A DNA stretch of 30,276 bases, from the IMG/VR virus record IMGVR_UViG_3300010354_000380, positions 1 through 30,276 of that record; one strand, 5' to 3'. The number at the start of each line of letters is the position of its first letter. Position 1 is the stretch's first letter. The notes beneath the pieces were generated by a model. It made no database searches, had not been told where the DNA came from, and worked only from the letters and a program-made list of their open reading frames with translations. This document shows positions 17,601 to 25,646 of this stretch, in pieces. The stretch comes from a virus. A program made the translations under genes and the position numbers.

Positions 17601-20600
17601 TAGCTGTAAAAGCAATTGTTCAATATGCAACAGCACCAGAAGGAACAAAAAAATCTAGAATTTATTTAGATAATGCATTAAAAATCAATGTAGTAAATTC
17701 TTCTATAACAAGAATCAGACCAAAAATATCCAATGCTTCTGCTGGTTCTCTAATTTATCCAACTGGATCTACTGGATTGAAAACTTTATCAAAAACTTCA
17801 GATGATTCAAACTTTAAATATTATATAAGAAAAGATTTTGTAACTACTGGTTCTTCAAATGGTAATTTTATAACATTCTCTGCACAATTAGATTATGGTA
17901 CACAAAGATTTGCTACGTTTAATAACGATACATTTTTAGTAACTGTTTTAAATGGCGGCAGTTCTCCATTAGTTTCTACTGGAGATATTCTTTACATAGA
18001 TTCAAAATATGTACAACAACAGTCAGCTACATCATCCACATCTGGAATAACTACGGGAAGCATTACATTAAATTTACCAAATGGATTTTTTGGTAATATT
18101 TCAAGCAATTTTCCAAAATTAAAATTAACGGCAACCGTAGAAATTACAAAAGGAAAACCAAAATTAAAAACCGCAATAAAAAACAAAAGAGTTATAGTGA
18201 AAACGAGTGGTGACAAAATAATTCCAATTCGTGGTCAAGATTATGACTCAGAAGATATACAAACTTTATCATATTCTGATGTTTATAAATTGCATTATGT
18301 TTACGAAGGATCTGCAACTACTCCACCTATAGTAGATTTAACTGGGAAATTAATTTCAGGAACTGATTTAACTGAGTATTTTACATTTGATGATGGCCAA
18401 AGGGATACAGTATATGATGTATCAAGACTTGTATTAAAATCAGGATATAATCCACCAACAGGTCAACTTATAATAGGATTTGATTATTTTGACCATTCAC
18501 AAGGAGATTACTGCACTGTTGATTCGTATCTTCATGAATCTGGAGTAGAAGAATTAGAAATTCCATCATTTAATTCTTCTGTTCATGGAAATGTTTATTT
18601 AAGAGACGTAATTGATTTTAGACCAAAAGTTGATTCTACTTCCATAATTTCGGGATTTCAAAATCAAACATTCTTAGGGTCGATAAACTATATTAGTTTT
18701 TCTGGAGAAGGCGGATCATTCTCTCCAACTCCAGCTTCCGATAAAAATATCGAATACACTTTTTCGTATAGTAAAGCACAATATTTGGATAGAATAGATA
18801 GTATTTTTCTAAATAAATCTGGAAACTTTATTTTAAAGAAAGGAAGTTCTTCTTTAAATCCAGTTACTCCAGATTCAATTGAAGATTCTATTAGAATATG
18901 CAATATACATGTTCCTGCATTTACATATTCCAATAAAGATGTAAAAGTAATTCCAGTAGATAATCGTAGATATACGATGAGTGATATTGGAAAATTAGAA
19001 AAAAGAGTAGAAAGATTAGAATATTATACTACATTAAGTATTTTAGAGCAACAAGCTTTAAATACACAAATCAAAGATCAATTTGGATTTGAAAGATTTA
19101 AATCTGGATTTGTAGTAGATAATTTCGAAACTCACTATATTGGTGATATATCATCAGATGATTATAAATGCTCTATAGATACCCAACAAGCTGTTTTAAG
19201 ACCTCAAGTTTCTGAAAATTGTTTTAATCTTGTTGAACTATTCAAAAGAGATGACCAAAGACAGAATTTAAACTATCAATTATCTAATGATGTAGTTACA
19301 CTACCATACACAAATAAAGTTTTTGTGGAAAATAAATATGCATCAAAAACTATAAATCCAAATAATTTTACAGCAGTTCAAAGTGTTGGAGATCTTATTT
19401 TAAATCCAACCGTTGATATGTGGTACAACAAAGATGTAGCTCCATTAGTAACTAATAACAATACTAAACTATTTTCTATATTCTTATCCACAAAAGATAT
19501 CAAGGATAAGTTTTCTTCATTCTACAATTCATTCTTAGTTAGTTGGATTGGAGTTAATAGATTATTCTACAATATAAATTCTCTATCCAACATCAACTCA
19601 CAGCAAATATCATCAACAGTACAAATTGCATCAACTAATACATCATCAAATATAAGTCCTCAAAATAATGAAACTGCTAAAGGAGTAGAAACTACAACAA
19701 ACAATAATAATTCTGTAATTTCTTCATTACAATATTTTATCCGTTCTGTACCTGTAAAATTTGCTATTACTAGATTAAAGCCATTAACTAAAGTATACGT
19801 TTTTATGGACGGAAAAGATATTAGTAGATGGGTAATACCAGACTCTAATTTCACAGGAATTGCAGGAAATTCATTAAGCTCATTTGGGGCAGATTTGATA
19901 ACAAATCAAAATGGCAATCTTAGTGGTTTGATTGTGATGCCTGCAGGAAAACCACCAGAAAAAGGATCTCAATGGACAGGTAATGTACAATTTATTAATT
20001 ATGATGATTCTGCAAATGAAGAATATTTTACAACTGGTATAAAAACAATTATATTTACATCAAGCAATTTAAATGCAGATAAAAACATAGTTGATACATA
20101 CGCAGAAACCAAGTATTATTCTATTGGTAACTTACCAGAAAATCCAGCGTCAATTACATCAACCATTCCAGCATATTTTAAAGCCAACGAAGGAATACAG
20201 ATAGTAGATTCGAAGTATCAAAATAAAGAAAAACCAAATCCACTATGCCAAACATTCAAAGTTCAAAACTATGAAGGTGGTGTATTTGTTACAGGTATAG
20301 ATTTATACTTTGCTAAAAAAAGTAATACTATACCAATAAGAGTATACTTAACAAATGTAGATTTAAACAAGCCAGGAAAATATATTGTTCCTGGATCAGA
20401 ATCTGTATTGAATCCAAATACTTATTTAAAAGTAACAGTAAATCAAACATGCAAAGTTAAAGTAAATGAATTGGTAGAGGGATCCAGTAGCGGAATTAAA
20501 GGAAATTTAGCACAAGTATTAGATAAAAATAATGTTGTTTTAACTCCAGATACACAAAATTTAATAAGTCTTTCAAATGATCAAGTATATACCTTTGTAT

Positions 20601-23002
20601 TAGATTCTATATCAGGAAATGTTACAGAAAAAGGAATTTCGTATTCAGAAAATGAGCAATTAAAAACTGATTACTTGACCAATTTTAATGTAGCAAACAA
20701 TAAAAATTGTACGATCACTATTGCTAAAAAATCTGGCAAAATTATTGACTTAAGAATATTAAATTGTGGAGCTAATTATAACTCTGCTTTAATAAGCATA
20801 GAAAGTCCTCAATTGCCTGGTGGTTCTACTGCAACAGGTTCGGTAAAGGTCTCTAATGGCAAAGTATATTATACAGAATTATCTACTTTCGGAAATGGTT
20901 ACACAGAACCACCATCAGTAATAATTAAAGGAGTTGGATCTGGTTCTGGAGGAGCAGTAATTGAATCAGTAATTGATTACGATACTCCATCAGTAATCAT
21001 GGGAGTTTCTGTAGACGAAACTTCTGCTTCTATTCCTACTAGATTTAATTTTGATTATCCAGTATATTTACAAAATGAAACTGAGTATTCTTTGGCAATA
21101 GAGACTGATAGTAATGAGTATTCTATTTGGGCTTCGACTTTAGCAAATGAATCAACAGATGGCCAATCAATAGTATCTAATCCTTCCTTAGGAGCTGTAT
21201 ATAAATCACAAAATACTGATGCGTGGACAGAAGATTTATTAGAAGATATTAAATTTACTTTATACAGGGCAGAATTTGATATTACTAAATCTTCAACATT
21301 ATATTTAACTAATCAAGATTTGGGATTCGAAAAATTAAAATCAAATCCAGTTGAAACATATTCTTTATCTAATTCTGATGCTACATCACAATTATTTAAA
21401 AATAATAATAGTATAGTTAAAATACACCATAGAGATAATGGTTTTGAAGATACTGAAAAATCTTATGTATTTTTCAAAAATATTGAAACAGTTGGAGGAT
21501 TTAGTTCTACTGTAATGAACTCTACTTTATTTGAAGTATTTAATGTTGGGTTGGATTCATACAATATTACTGGTCCAACAAGAGCAAACGCAAACTCATT
21601 TGGCGGAGGAACTTTCGTATTTGCTTCTCATAATAAAAAATACGAAAAACTATATGCAGATGTAAATTACATACAACCACCAAATACTGAAGTTGATAGT
21701 TATATAAAAACTACAAATGTAATTCCAGTAGATTCTAAAACTTCAAATTATCTTTCTTATTCTCAAGATAGTGATTACAATAAAACATTTTTAAATAAAC
21801 AACAATTTTTTAATAATCAAAAAGTATTGTGTTCTAGAATAAATGAAGTATTGAATGATATAGATCAATCTTTGGTTTACAAATTTAATTTAAATTCATC
21901 AAAATCTCACTTATCTCCATTAATTGATTTAAGAGTTTCTTCTGTTAAACTTTCTACAAATAGAGTGGAAAATACAACGGGATATGAAAATAGATATGGA
22001 AGAAGGAATCAAATAATTAATTTATATCCTGTTTACAGTATAAAAATAACAGGAAATAGCAGTACAGCAGTAACATTAAATCAAAATGTACAAGGTGTAA
22101 TTACTGGTGCAAGAGGAAGAGTAGTAGCATACACAGCAAATCCAAATACGATTCGAGTTAAAGTTACTTCAACAAGTACATTTATCGAAAATGAACGTTT
22201 AATTTTTTCAAATCAATCTGCTTTAAATAATGTTAGTATTTTACCAGACGGAATTGTAAAAAATACGTTTACGTTTACTCCAGGTTCTTATGTTGTAGCA
22301 TTCAATCCATCAGATCTTACTAAAAAGTATGACAATAAAATAGATGGTAAAATAGAATATTGGGATGATAAAAATCAACAACTAATAATATCATCGAATA
22401 AACAACCAATTAATGATAATTACACAAGTCCAGCAGTAATTGGTAGTTCATATGCTAGAAATTCTGATGTTTCAATTCAAACTGCAGATATTTTAAGAGT
22501 TGGTGATTTACTTTACTACGATGGAATAGTAACAGGAACAGAAGCTCTTGCTGAAATTAGTTCAGTAGCATACACAACTGGAGTGGATTATTCATCAGAT
22601 GTTTCTTCTAAAAATAGTTCAAATTTATCAAAATATACTACTAAACAAATAACAATAAATTCGGCTGGTACAGCAATTGATGTTAGATTAACAGCAAATA
22701 TAAAAAATATTTCCAATATCAAAGTGTTGTATAGATATAAAACAATTTCTTCACAATTAAATTTTGATGACATAGAATGGAAGTATTTTAATGCAGATGG
22801 ATCGCCAAATGAATTAGTATATATTTCTCCATTGAATGCATTGTCTGGGGATTTTGAATCCCAAGAAGCATATCAAGAATTTAAATATAGTGTTTCTAAT
22901 TTAGAACAATTTACATCTTTTGCAATTAAAATTGTGATGAATAGTGATGATCCAGTGTACGTTCCAAAAATACAAGATATAAGAGCAATAGCATCATATT
23001 AA
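14657..23002 (+). CDS. Giant DUF4815-type virion structural protein (2781 aa)
   Basis: This 2781-residue protein opens with a DUF4815 domain: DDFSIDNNFYKVLFRPGYAI, QARELNTIQSILQNQIENHG and FKHGDLVVPGEVNL (residues 13-70). That is a signature of large tail proteins in marine myoviruses. Later blocks include RDVIDFRPKVDS (near 1317), a coiled coil (LEKRVERLEYYTTLSILEQQ, near 1445), a beta domain starting VYVFMDGKDISRWVIPDS (near 1710), and a domain near 1860-1920 (TFKVQNYEGGVFVTGIDLYF, then PIRVYLTNVD). The end, FAIKIVMNSDDPVYVPKIQD followed by IRAIASY, is also typical. GY-type repeats occur near 640-720, 820-900 and 2029-2105, and SGA-type modules near 100-165, 756-805 and 2475-2520. Following gp8, it may replace T4 gp9-gp10 functions in holding fibres; this is inferred from position. 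There is no nearby late promoter or strong Shine-Dalgarno sequence. Confidence 0.9.
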   Translation: MPQKTNISVPPYSDDFSIDNNFYKVLFRPGYAIQARELNTIQSILQNQIENHGKFQFKHGDLVVPGEVNLITRLNYVKLSSVSEVAVNENNVITYKKYDIKLLVGQKLEGINSGVVAIVEEALYGSETESDVLYVTYITSGNSANEKCFRQGETLSVVDGINTPLLVVGTDGSVSPTSIEVIDPDTQSIKFLDSPALGFGTGVKVESGVYFVNGTFVNNEEQLIIVDKYYDKPSAKIGFNVEESIITPDEDNTLYDNSRGFSNFASPGAHRLKIDLNLVSLPYNSLTGSNFIQLISIKNGEIQKLIKPTQYSLLEDTLARRTYDESGDYVVNPFSIDIREYYQKDGNFGVYAKGEDNLVNGISETDAESSLLASISPGKAYVKGYEILNNETKYLKLDKARDTITSDNNTLKSTGGTTFTISNVYGSIPLNSEGSDLTAYPTVFLHNVFSDGSNGSNSINNETSYKATTNRRGNSFSIDDGIKTVYVYVTNTTTPIGYFNQLNYFDKLNELYLTISRQGGIPTAVSKLKVIAVSKVTRQEYSPEIQLLELTVIGKKNILDEYLKEYDLEASGKIRELFFTEADALANTNKLGNVIDYNESITPIVGLAKANDFSVAQIGPGFNENTDIVISKGRTTSRKDGVITLRILNAGTGYSDSTTDLSPGYQTTTTSTIGSGLKIKVKTFSGNITDITITDPGTNYKEGEIITIPGGANNSTAVVTQISSAIYNTAFNLSYFNPVFFTRLILTEKKPDDSTKFAVGQYIFGGKSGAYGVIEGTNTTSYSSGNKLFIRLLYGSFLPGETIFDESGNSLKIAEENTLSHFVVVNRGTGYTSPQIVVDGVKYDSSQIKLENDGGSIYAARIVNAEVKNKQYIQPPVVNATTTGTVGAECKITAILNKNTVLTYSPEDVKSFYSQYGSGNSYKFTADVEVEKNEYRNLSQVTNFTFSGAIGQKYLECDSFVGDASINLIQGDLIIFTDSNSVAVKAIVQYATAPEGTKKSRIYLDNALKINVVNSSITRIRPKISNASAGSLIYPTGSTGLKTLSKTSDDSNFKYYIRKDFVTTGSSNGNFITFSAQLDYGTQRFATFNNDTFLVTVLNGGSSPLVSTGDILYIDSKYVQQQSATSSTSGITTGSITLNLPNGFFGNISSNFPKLKLTATVEITKGKPKLKTAIKNKRVIVKTSGDKIIPIRGQDYDSEDIQTLSYSDVYKLHYVYEGSATTPPIVDLTGKLISGTDLTEYFTFDDGQRDTVYDVSRLVLKSGYNPPTGQLIIGFDYFDHSQGDYCTVDSYLHESGVEELEIPSFNSSVHGNVYLRDVIDFRPKVDSTSIISGFQNQTFLGSINYISFSGEGGSFSPTPASDKNIEYTFSYSKAQYLDRIDSIFLNKSGNFILKKGSSSLNPVTPDSIEDSIRICNIHVPAFTYSNKDVKVIPVDNRRYTMSDIGKLEKRVERLEYYTTLSILEQQALNTQIKDQFGFERFKSGFVVDNFETHYIGDISSDDYKCSIDTQQAVLRPQVSENCFNLVELFKRDDQRQNLNYQLSNDVVTLPYTNKVFVENKYASKTINPNNFTAVQSVGDLILNPTVDMWYNKDVAPLVTNNNTKLFSIFLSTKDIKDKFSSFYNSFLVSWIGVNRLFYNINSLSNINSQQISSTVQIASTNTSSNISPQNNETAKGVETTTNNNNSVISSLQYFIRSVPVKFAITRLKPLTKVYVFMDGKDISRWVIPDSNFTGIAGNSLSSFGADLITNQNGNLSGLIVMPAGKPPEKGSQWTGNVQFINYDDSANEEYFTTGIKTIIFTSSNLNADKNIVDTYAETKYYSIGNLPENPASITSTIPAYFKANEGIQIVDSKYQNKEKPNPLCQTFKVQNYEGGVFVTGIDLYFAKKSNTIPIRVYLTNVDLNKPGKYIVPGSESVLNPNTYLKVTVNQTCKVKVNELVEGSSSGIKGNLAQVLDKNNVVLTPDTQNLISLSNDQVYTFVLDSISGNVTEKGISYSENEQLKTDYLTNFNVANNKNCTITIAKKSGKIIDLRILNCGANYNSALISIESPQLPGGSTATGSVKVSNGKVYYTELSTFGNGYTEPPSVIIKGVGSGSGGAVIESVIDYDTPSVIMGVSVDETSASIPTRFNFDYPVYLQNETEYSLAIETDSNEYSIWASTLANESTDGQSIVSNPSLGAVYKSQNTDAWTEDLLEDIKFTLYRAEFDITKSSTLYLTNQDLGFEKLKSNPVETYSLSNSDATSQLFKNNNSIVKIHHRDNGFEDTEKSYVFFKNIETVGGFSSTVMNSTLFEVFNVGLDSYNITGPTRANANSFGGGTFVFASHNKKYEKLYADVNYIQPPNTEVDSYIKTTNVIPVDSKTSNYLSYSQDSDYNKTFLNKQQFFNNQKVLCSRINEVLNDIDQSLVYKFNLNSSKSHLSPLIDLRVSSVKLSTNRVENTTGYENRYGRRNQIINLYPVYSIKITGNSSTAVTLNQNVQGVITGARGRVVAYTANPNTIRVKVTSTSTFIENERLIFSNQSALNNVSILPDGIVKNTFTFTPGSYVVAFNPSDLTKKYDNKIDGKIEYWDDKNQQLIISSNKQPINDNYTSPAVIGSSYARNSDVSIQTADILRVGDLLYYDGIVTGTEALAEISSVAYTTGVDYSSDVSSKNSSNLSKYTTKQITINSAGTAIDVRLTANIKNISNIKVLYRYKTISSQLNFDDIEWKYFNADGSPNELVYISPLNALSGDFESQEAYQEFKYSVSNLEQFTSFAIKIVMNSDDPVYVPKIQDIRAIASY

Positions 23003-23003
23003 A

Positions 23004-23192
23004 ATGACTTATTTGAAAGTAGAGGGTCACGAAAATTTATATCGTGACCCAAATACAGGAGCGATTATAAGTAAACAGTCCACACAAAAACATATTGTTT
23101 CTGAAACAATTATGCATATGATGTCGGACATAAATATGTTAAAGAACGAAATAAAAGAAATAAAATCGTTACTTAAATTATTATCTGAATAA
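23004..23192 (+). CDS. Small conserved coiled-coil protein (62 aa)
   Basis: This is a 62-residue protein. The N-terminal part, YLKVEGHENLYRDPNTGAII, is a pattern I associate with small proteins after giant tail proteins in marine T4-like phages. The C-terminal half (MMSDINMLKNEIKEIKSLLK) is a clear heptad coiled coil. Function is unknown; a small oligomeric assembly factor or fibre-attachment piece would fit. It starts one base after the stop of the 2781-aa gene, so the two are translationally coupled. A 9-bp perfect stem-loop lies inside the coding sequence at 23024-23050, which is unusual in such AT-rich DNA. Confidence 0.85.
   Translation: MTYLKVEGHENLYRDPNTGAIISKQSTQKHIVSETIMHMMSDINMLKNEIKEIKSLLKLLSE
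23024..23050 (+). other. Intragenic 9-bp hairpin
   Basis: GGGTCACGA (23024-23032) pairs perfectly with TCGTGACCC (23042-23050) across a 9-base AT-only loop. No T-run follows, so it is not a standard terminator. It lies 20 bases inside a small gene just after the very long DUF4815 gene, so it could slow ribosomes or protect the mRNA end. It could equally be a by-product of the conserved peptide it encodes. Confidence 0.5.
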
Positions 23193-23202
23193 TATTATTT
23201 TT

Positions 23203-24177
23203 ATGGACTGTTTTGTAAAATTTGCTTCTGAAAGAGGAGGTACAATAGCTCCTTTAGTAATTCCACATAAAGATTTATCTGGACCTGCTTTAACTAATCC
23301 TTCTGTTTTGGTTTTGCAGGATAAAATTTATGTAAATTTAAGAAATATTAACTACACATTATATCATTCCGAAATAAAAAAATTTGAGCATATTTGGGGT
23401 CCTCTGGTTTATATACATCCAGAGAATGAAGTAAAATTAAAAACAACTAATATTATTTGCGAATTAAATGATGATCTTAGTATAAAAAATTATGCCACCA
23501 TTGATACTTCGTTATTAGATAAACCACCACTATGGGAATTTATCGGATTAGAAGATGGTAGATTAATTAATTGGAATAATACTCTTTACTTGTGTGGAGT
23601 TCGTAGAGATACTACAACTAATGGCGAAGGGAGAATGGAATTATCTGAAATAACATTTGATGGAAAAGAAGCAAAAGAAATTTCTAGATTTAGAATACCA
23701 ACCCCAGGAAATAAAGAATCTTATTGTGAAAAAAATTGGATGCCAATTTTAGATACAGAATATCATTATGTAAAATGGACAAATCCAACTGAAATTGTAA
23801 AGGTAGATAAAGATAACAGTACTTGCGAAACTGTTTTGCATAAAAATTATATTCCAGGAATGAGAGACTGGAGGGGAAGTTCTCAGGTAGTTAAGTGGAA
23901 AAATAATTATATCTGTTTAATTCATGAAACAGATTTGTTTAGAAGTGAGTGTGGTAGAAAAGATGCTACTTATAGACATAGATTTATAGTTTGGGATTCT
24001 GAGTGGAATATAATTAAATATTCAAAGTCATTTTCATTCATGAATGGAGAAATAGAATTTTGTTGTGGCATGGATAAATTAAACAATGATTTTTTAATCA
24101 CATTTGGATATCAAGATAATGCAGCTTATATTTTAAAAGTTTCGGAGAACATAGTTGAGGATTTTATCAATGAATAA
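23203..24177 (+). CDS. GH130-like five-bladed-propeller glycosidase or phosphorylase (324 aa)
   Basis: The 324 residues show the repeated blade pattern of the GH43/GH130 beta-propeller fold. Key pieces are an N-terminal NPSVLVLQDKIYVNLR blade, IGLEDGRLINWNNTLYL (residues 115-131; compare G-x-E-D-x-R of GH130, where the Asp is catalytic), EKNWMPIL, DWRGSSQVVKW (near 221-231), TYRHRFIVWDSEW, and EFCCGMDKLNNDFLITFGYQ with D-N-A-A-Y-I-L-K-V. Known GH130 enzymes phosphorolyse or hydrolyse beta-mannosides. The substrate here is unknown, and it may be a non-catalytic glycan binder. No signal peptide is present, so it acts in the infected cell or in the virion. The start is the ATG at 23203, 10 bases after the previous stop, without a clear Shine-Dalgarno sequence. 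Its last 8 bases overlap the methyltransferase gene, so the two proteins probably act together. Confidence 0.75.
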   Translation: MDCFVKFASERGGTIAPLVIPHKDLSGPALTNPSVLVLQDKIYVNLRNINYTLYHSEIKKFEHIWGPLVYIHPENEVKLKTTNIICELNDDLSIKNYATIDTSLLDKPPLWEFIGLEDGRLINWNNTLYLCGVRRDTTTNGEGRMELSEITFDGKEAKEISRFRIPTPGNKESYCEKNWMPILDTEYHYVKWTNPTEIVKVDKDNSTCETVLHKNYIPGMRDWRGSSQVVKWKNNYICLIHETDLFRSECGRKDATYRHRFIVWDSEWNIIKYSKSFSFMNGEIEFCCGMDKLNNDFLITFGYQDNAAYILKVSENIVEDFINE

Positions 24178-25417
24178 TACGCCAATAGTAAATTTTGCTT
24201 TCGATACAGAAAATCCAATAGTTAATTATGATTGTGGATATTGGTATGAAGTACAAGGGCATTATGCTCCAGCTTTAACTTATTATTTAAGAGCAGCTGA
24301 AAGAACAGAAGATATTAATTTTTCTTATATCTGTTTAATAAGAGGGTTTTATGCGTATGAAAAGCAAGGAAATAGAGATGTTACTGCAAAAAGTTTGCTA
24401 TATCAAGCATTATGTATTTTACCAAAAAGACCAGAAGCTTATTTTATATTAAGTAAATATTACGAAGGTAAAGGAGAATGGATGAATGCATATTCTTTTG
24501 CTTGCTTAGGATTGGAATGCAGTGATTTTTCCAACACTTCAGGATACTCAGTTCCAGAATATCCTGGGATTCATGGGTTAATATTTCAAAAAGCTATTTC
24601 TGCTTATTGGTGGGGTAAAGGAGAAGAAACTCGAAAGTTACTTCAAATTTTAGTAAATGATTATTGGAATGTATTGGATGATAATTATAAAACGTCTATA
24701 GAAAATAATATTGTAAACTTAGGTGTCGGTCCAAAAGAAGTAGCATACGTTCAATACGACAAAACAAAATTAGAAAAATATAAATTTAAATTTGACGGAA
24801 TAGAAAATATAGAGTCAAATCATTCACAAACTTATCAAGATATGTTTGTTCTTTCTGTTTTTAATGGAAAGCAAAATGGAACGTATTTAGAAGTTGGTGG
24901 TGGTGATCCATTCTGGGGAAATAATACTGCATTATTAGAAAAAAATTATAACTGGTCTGGCGTATCAATAGAAATTAGCAAAGATTTGTCTGATAATCAC
25001 ACAAAATATAGAAATCATAAAATATTAAATGAAGATGCTACAAAAATTAATTATAAAGAATTGCTACGAGAAAATTTTGATTCAAATATAATTGATTATT
25101 TGCAATTAGATTGTGATCCAGCAAAAACCACTTTTGATATTTTACTTTCTATTCCATTTGAAGAATATAAATTTGGAGTTATTACATACGAGCATGATTA
25201 TAGTATAGATGTGTCTAGATCATATAGAGAAAAATCAAGAAGATATTTATCTTTATTGGGATATGAATTATTAGTTAATGATGTTGGTCCAGTTGATTGG
25301 TTTAGTTTTGAAGATTGGTGGGTACATCCAGATTTGGTAGATAAAGATAGAATACAATTAATGAAAAATAAAATAGATAAAATAAATCAAGTAGAAAATT
25401 ATTTTTTAAATAAGTAA
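24170..25417 (+). CDS. TPR plus FkbM-type SAM methyltransferase fusion (415 aa)
   Basis: The N-terminal half (residues about 10-190) is helical with TPR-like repeats: CGYWYEVQGHYAPALTYYLR, KSLLYQALCILPKRPEAYFI, LSKYYEGKGEWMNAYSFA. The C-terminal half is a Rossmann methyltransferase of the FkbM (Methyltransf_21) type. SQTYQDMFVL leads in. Motif I is YLEVGGGDPFWGNNTALLEK (239-258), followed by GVSIEISKDL, LNEDATKINY, IIDYLQLDCDP and a C-terminal YLSLLGYELLVNDVGPVDWF strand pair. FkbM enzymes methylate sugars and other small acceptors. I choose the ATG at 24170 over the upstream TTG at 24155 because GAGG at 24157-24160 sits 9 bases before it. The gene overlaps the glycosidase by 8 bases. Together they suggest processing and capping of a glycan, either on the virion or at the host surface; this is inferred. 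Confidence 0.8.
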   Translation: MNNTPIVNFAFDTENPIVNYDCGYWYEVQGHYAPALTYYLRAAERTEDINFSYICLIRGFYAYEKQGNRDVTAKSLLYQALCILPKRPEAYFILSKYYEGKGEWMNAYSFACLGLECSDFSNTSGYSVPEYPGIHGLIFQKAISAYWWGKGEETRKLLQILVNDYWNVLDDNYKTSIENNIVNLGVGPKEVAYVQYDKTKLEKYKFKFDGIENIESNHSQTYQDMFVLSVFNGKQNGTYLEVGGGDPFWGNNTALLEKNYNWSGVSIEISKDLSDNHTKYRNHKILNEDATKINYKELLRENFDSNIIDYLQLDCDPAKTTFDILLSIPFEEYKFGVITYEHDYSIDVSRSYREKSRRYLSLLGYELLVNDVGPVDWFSFEDWWVHPDLVDKDRIQLMKNKIDKINQVENYFLNK

Positions 25418-25418
25418 A

Positions 25419-25589
25419 ATGGATTTAATTAAAACTAAAGAAAATTTTAAAACACAGCTTACAAATGTAAAAGAAAAAATTGTAGATCTACAAGAACAAT
25501 TAGAACAAGCTAAAGAATATAAACTCAAGTTAATTGGAGGATTGGAAACATTAGAATTGTTAGAAAAAGAATCTGAGTTAATAGAATAA
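25419..25589 (+). CDS. Small coiled-coil protein (56 aa)
   Basis: This is a 56-residue protein beginning MDLIKTKENFKTQLTNVKEK, then IVDLQEQLEQAKEYKLKLIG and ending in GLETLELLEKESELIE. Leu, Ile and Val fall on regular heptad positions through most of the length, so it should be an almost continuous helix forming a coiled coil. The ATG at 25419 comes one base after the methyltransferase stop. There is no separate strong ribosome-binding site, so translation is probably coupled. The gene closes the operon: a terminator hairpin follows 16 bases after its stop. Function is unknown; oligomerisation or chaperoning of a neighbouring fibre protein would suit a short coiled coil. Confidence 0.8.
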   Translation: MDLIKTKENFKTQLTNVKEKIVDLQEQLEQAKEYKLKLIGGLETLELLEKESELIE

Positions 25590-25605
25590 ATAATATAAAT
25601 TTATC

Positions 25606-25641
25606 AAACCCCTTCTTATAAATAGATAAGAAGGGGTTTTT
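25606..25641 (+). terminator. Rho-independent terminator with 13-bp stem
   Basis: AAACCCCTTCTTA (25606-25618) pairs perfectly with TAAGAAGGGGTTT (25627-25639) across an 8-base loop, and five T (25637-25641) follow the GGGG. It ends the operon that closes with the 56-aa coiled-coil gene. The loop and inner stem contain the late promoter of the next operon, and the right arm contains its ribosome-binding site. Confidence 0.88.
25617..25624 (+). promoter_or_regulatory. T4-type late promoter inside the terminator loop
   Basis: An exact TATAAATA lies at 25617-25624. By T4 spacing, RNA would start near 25630, inside the right arm of the terminator stem. The new transcript therefore lacks the left arm, cannot form the hairpin, and begins with AAGGGG (25631-25636), which lies 10 bases before the ATG at 25647 and can serve as the ribosome-binding site. 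Confidence 0.8.
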
Positions 25642-25646
25642 CAGCT

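Noticed and set aside
24155-24169. TTG start for the methyltransferase gene
   Set aside because: The TTGAGG itself looks like the ribosome-binding site for the ATG at 24170.
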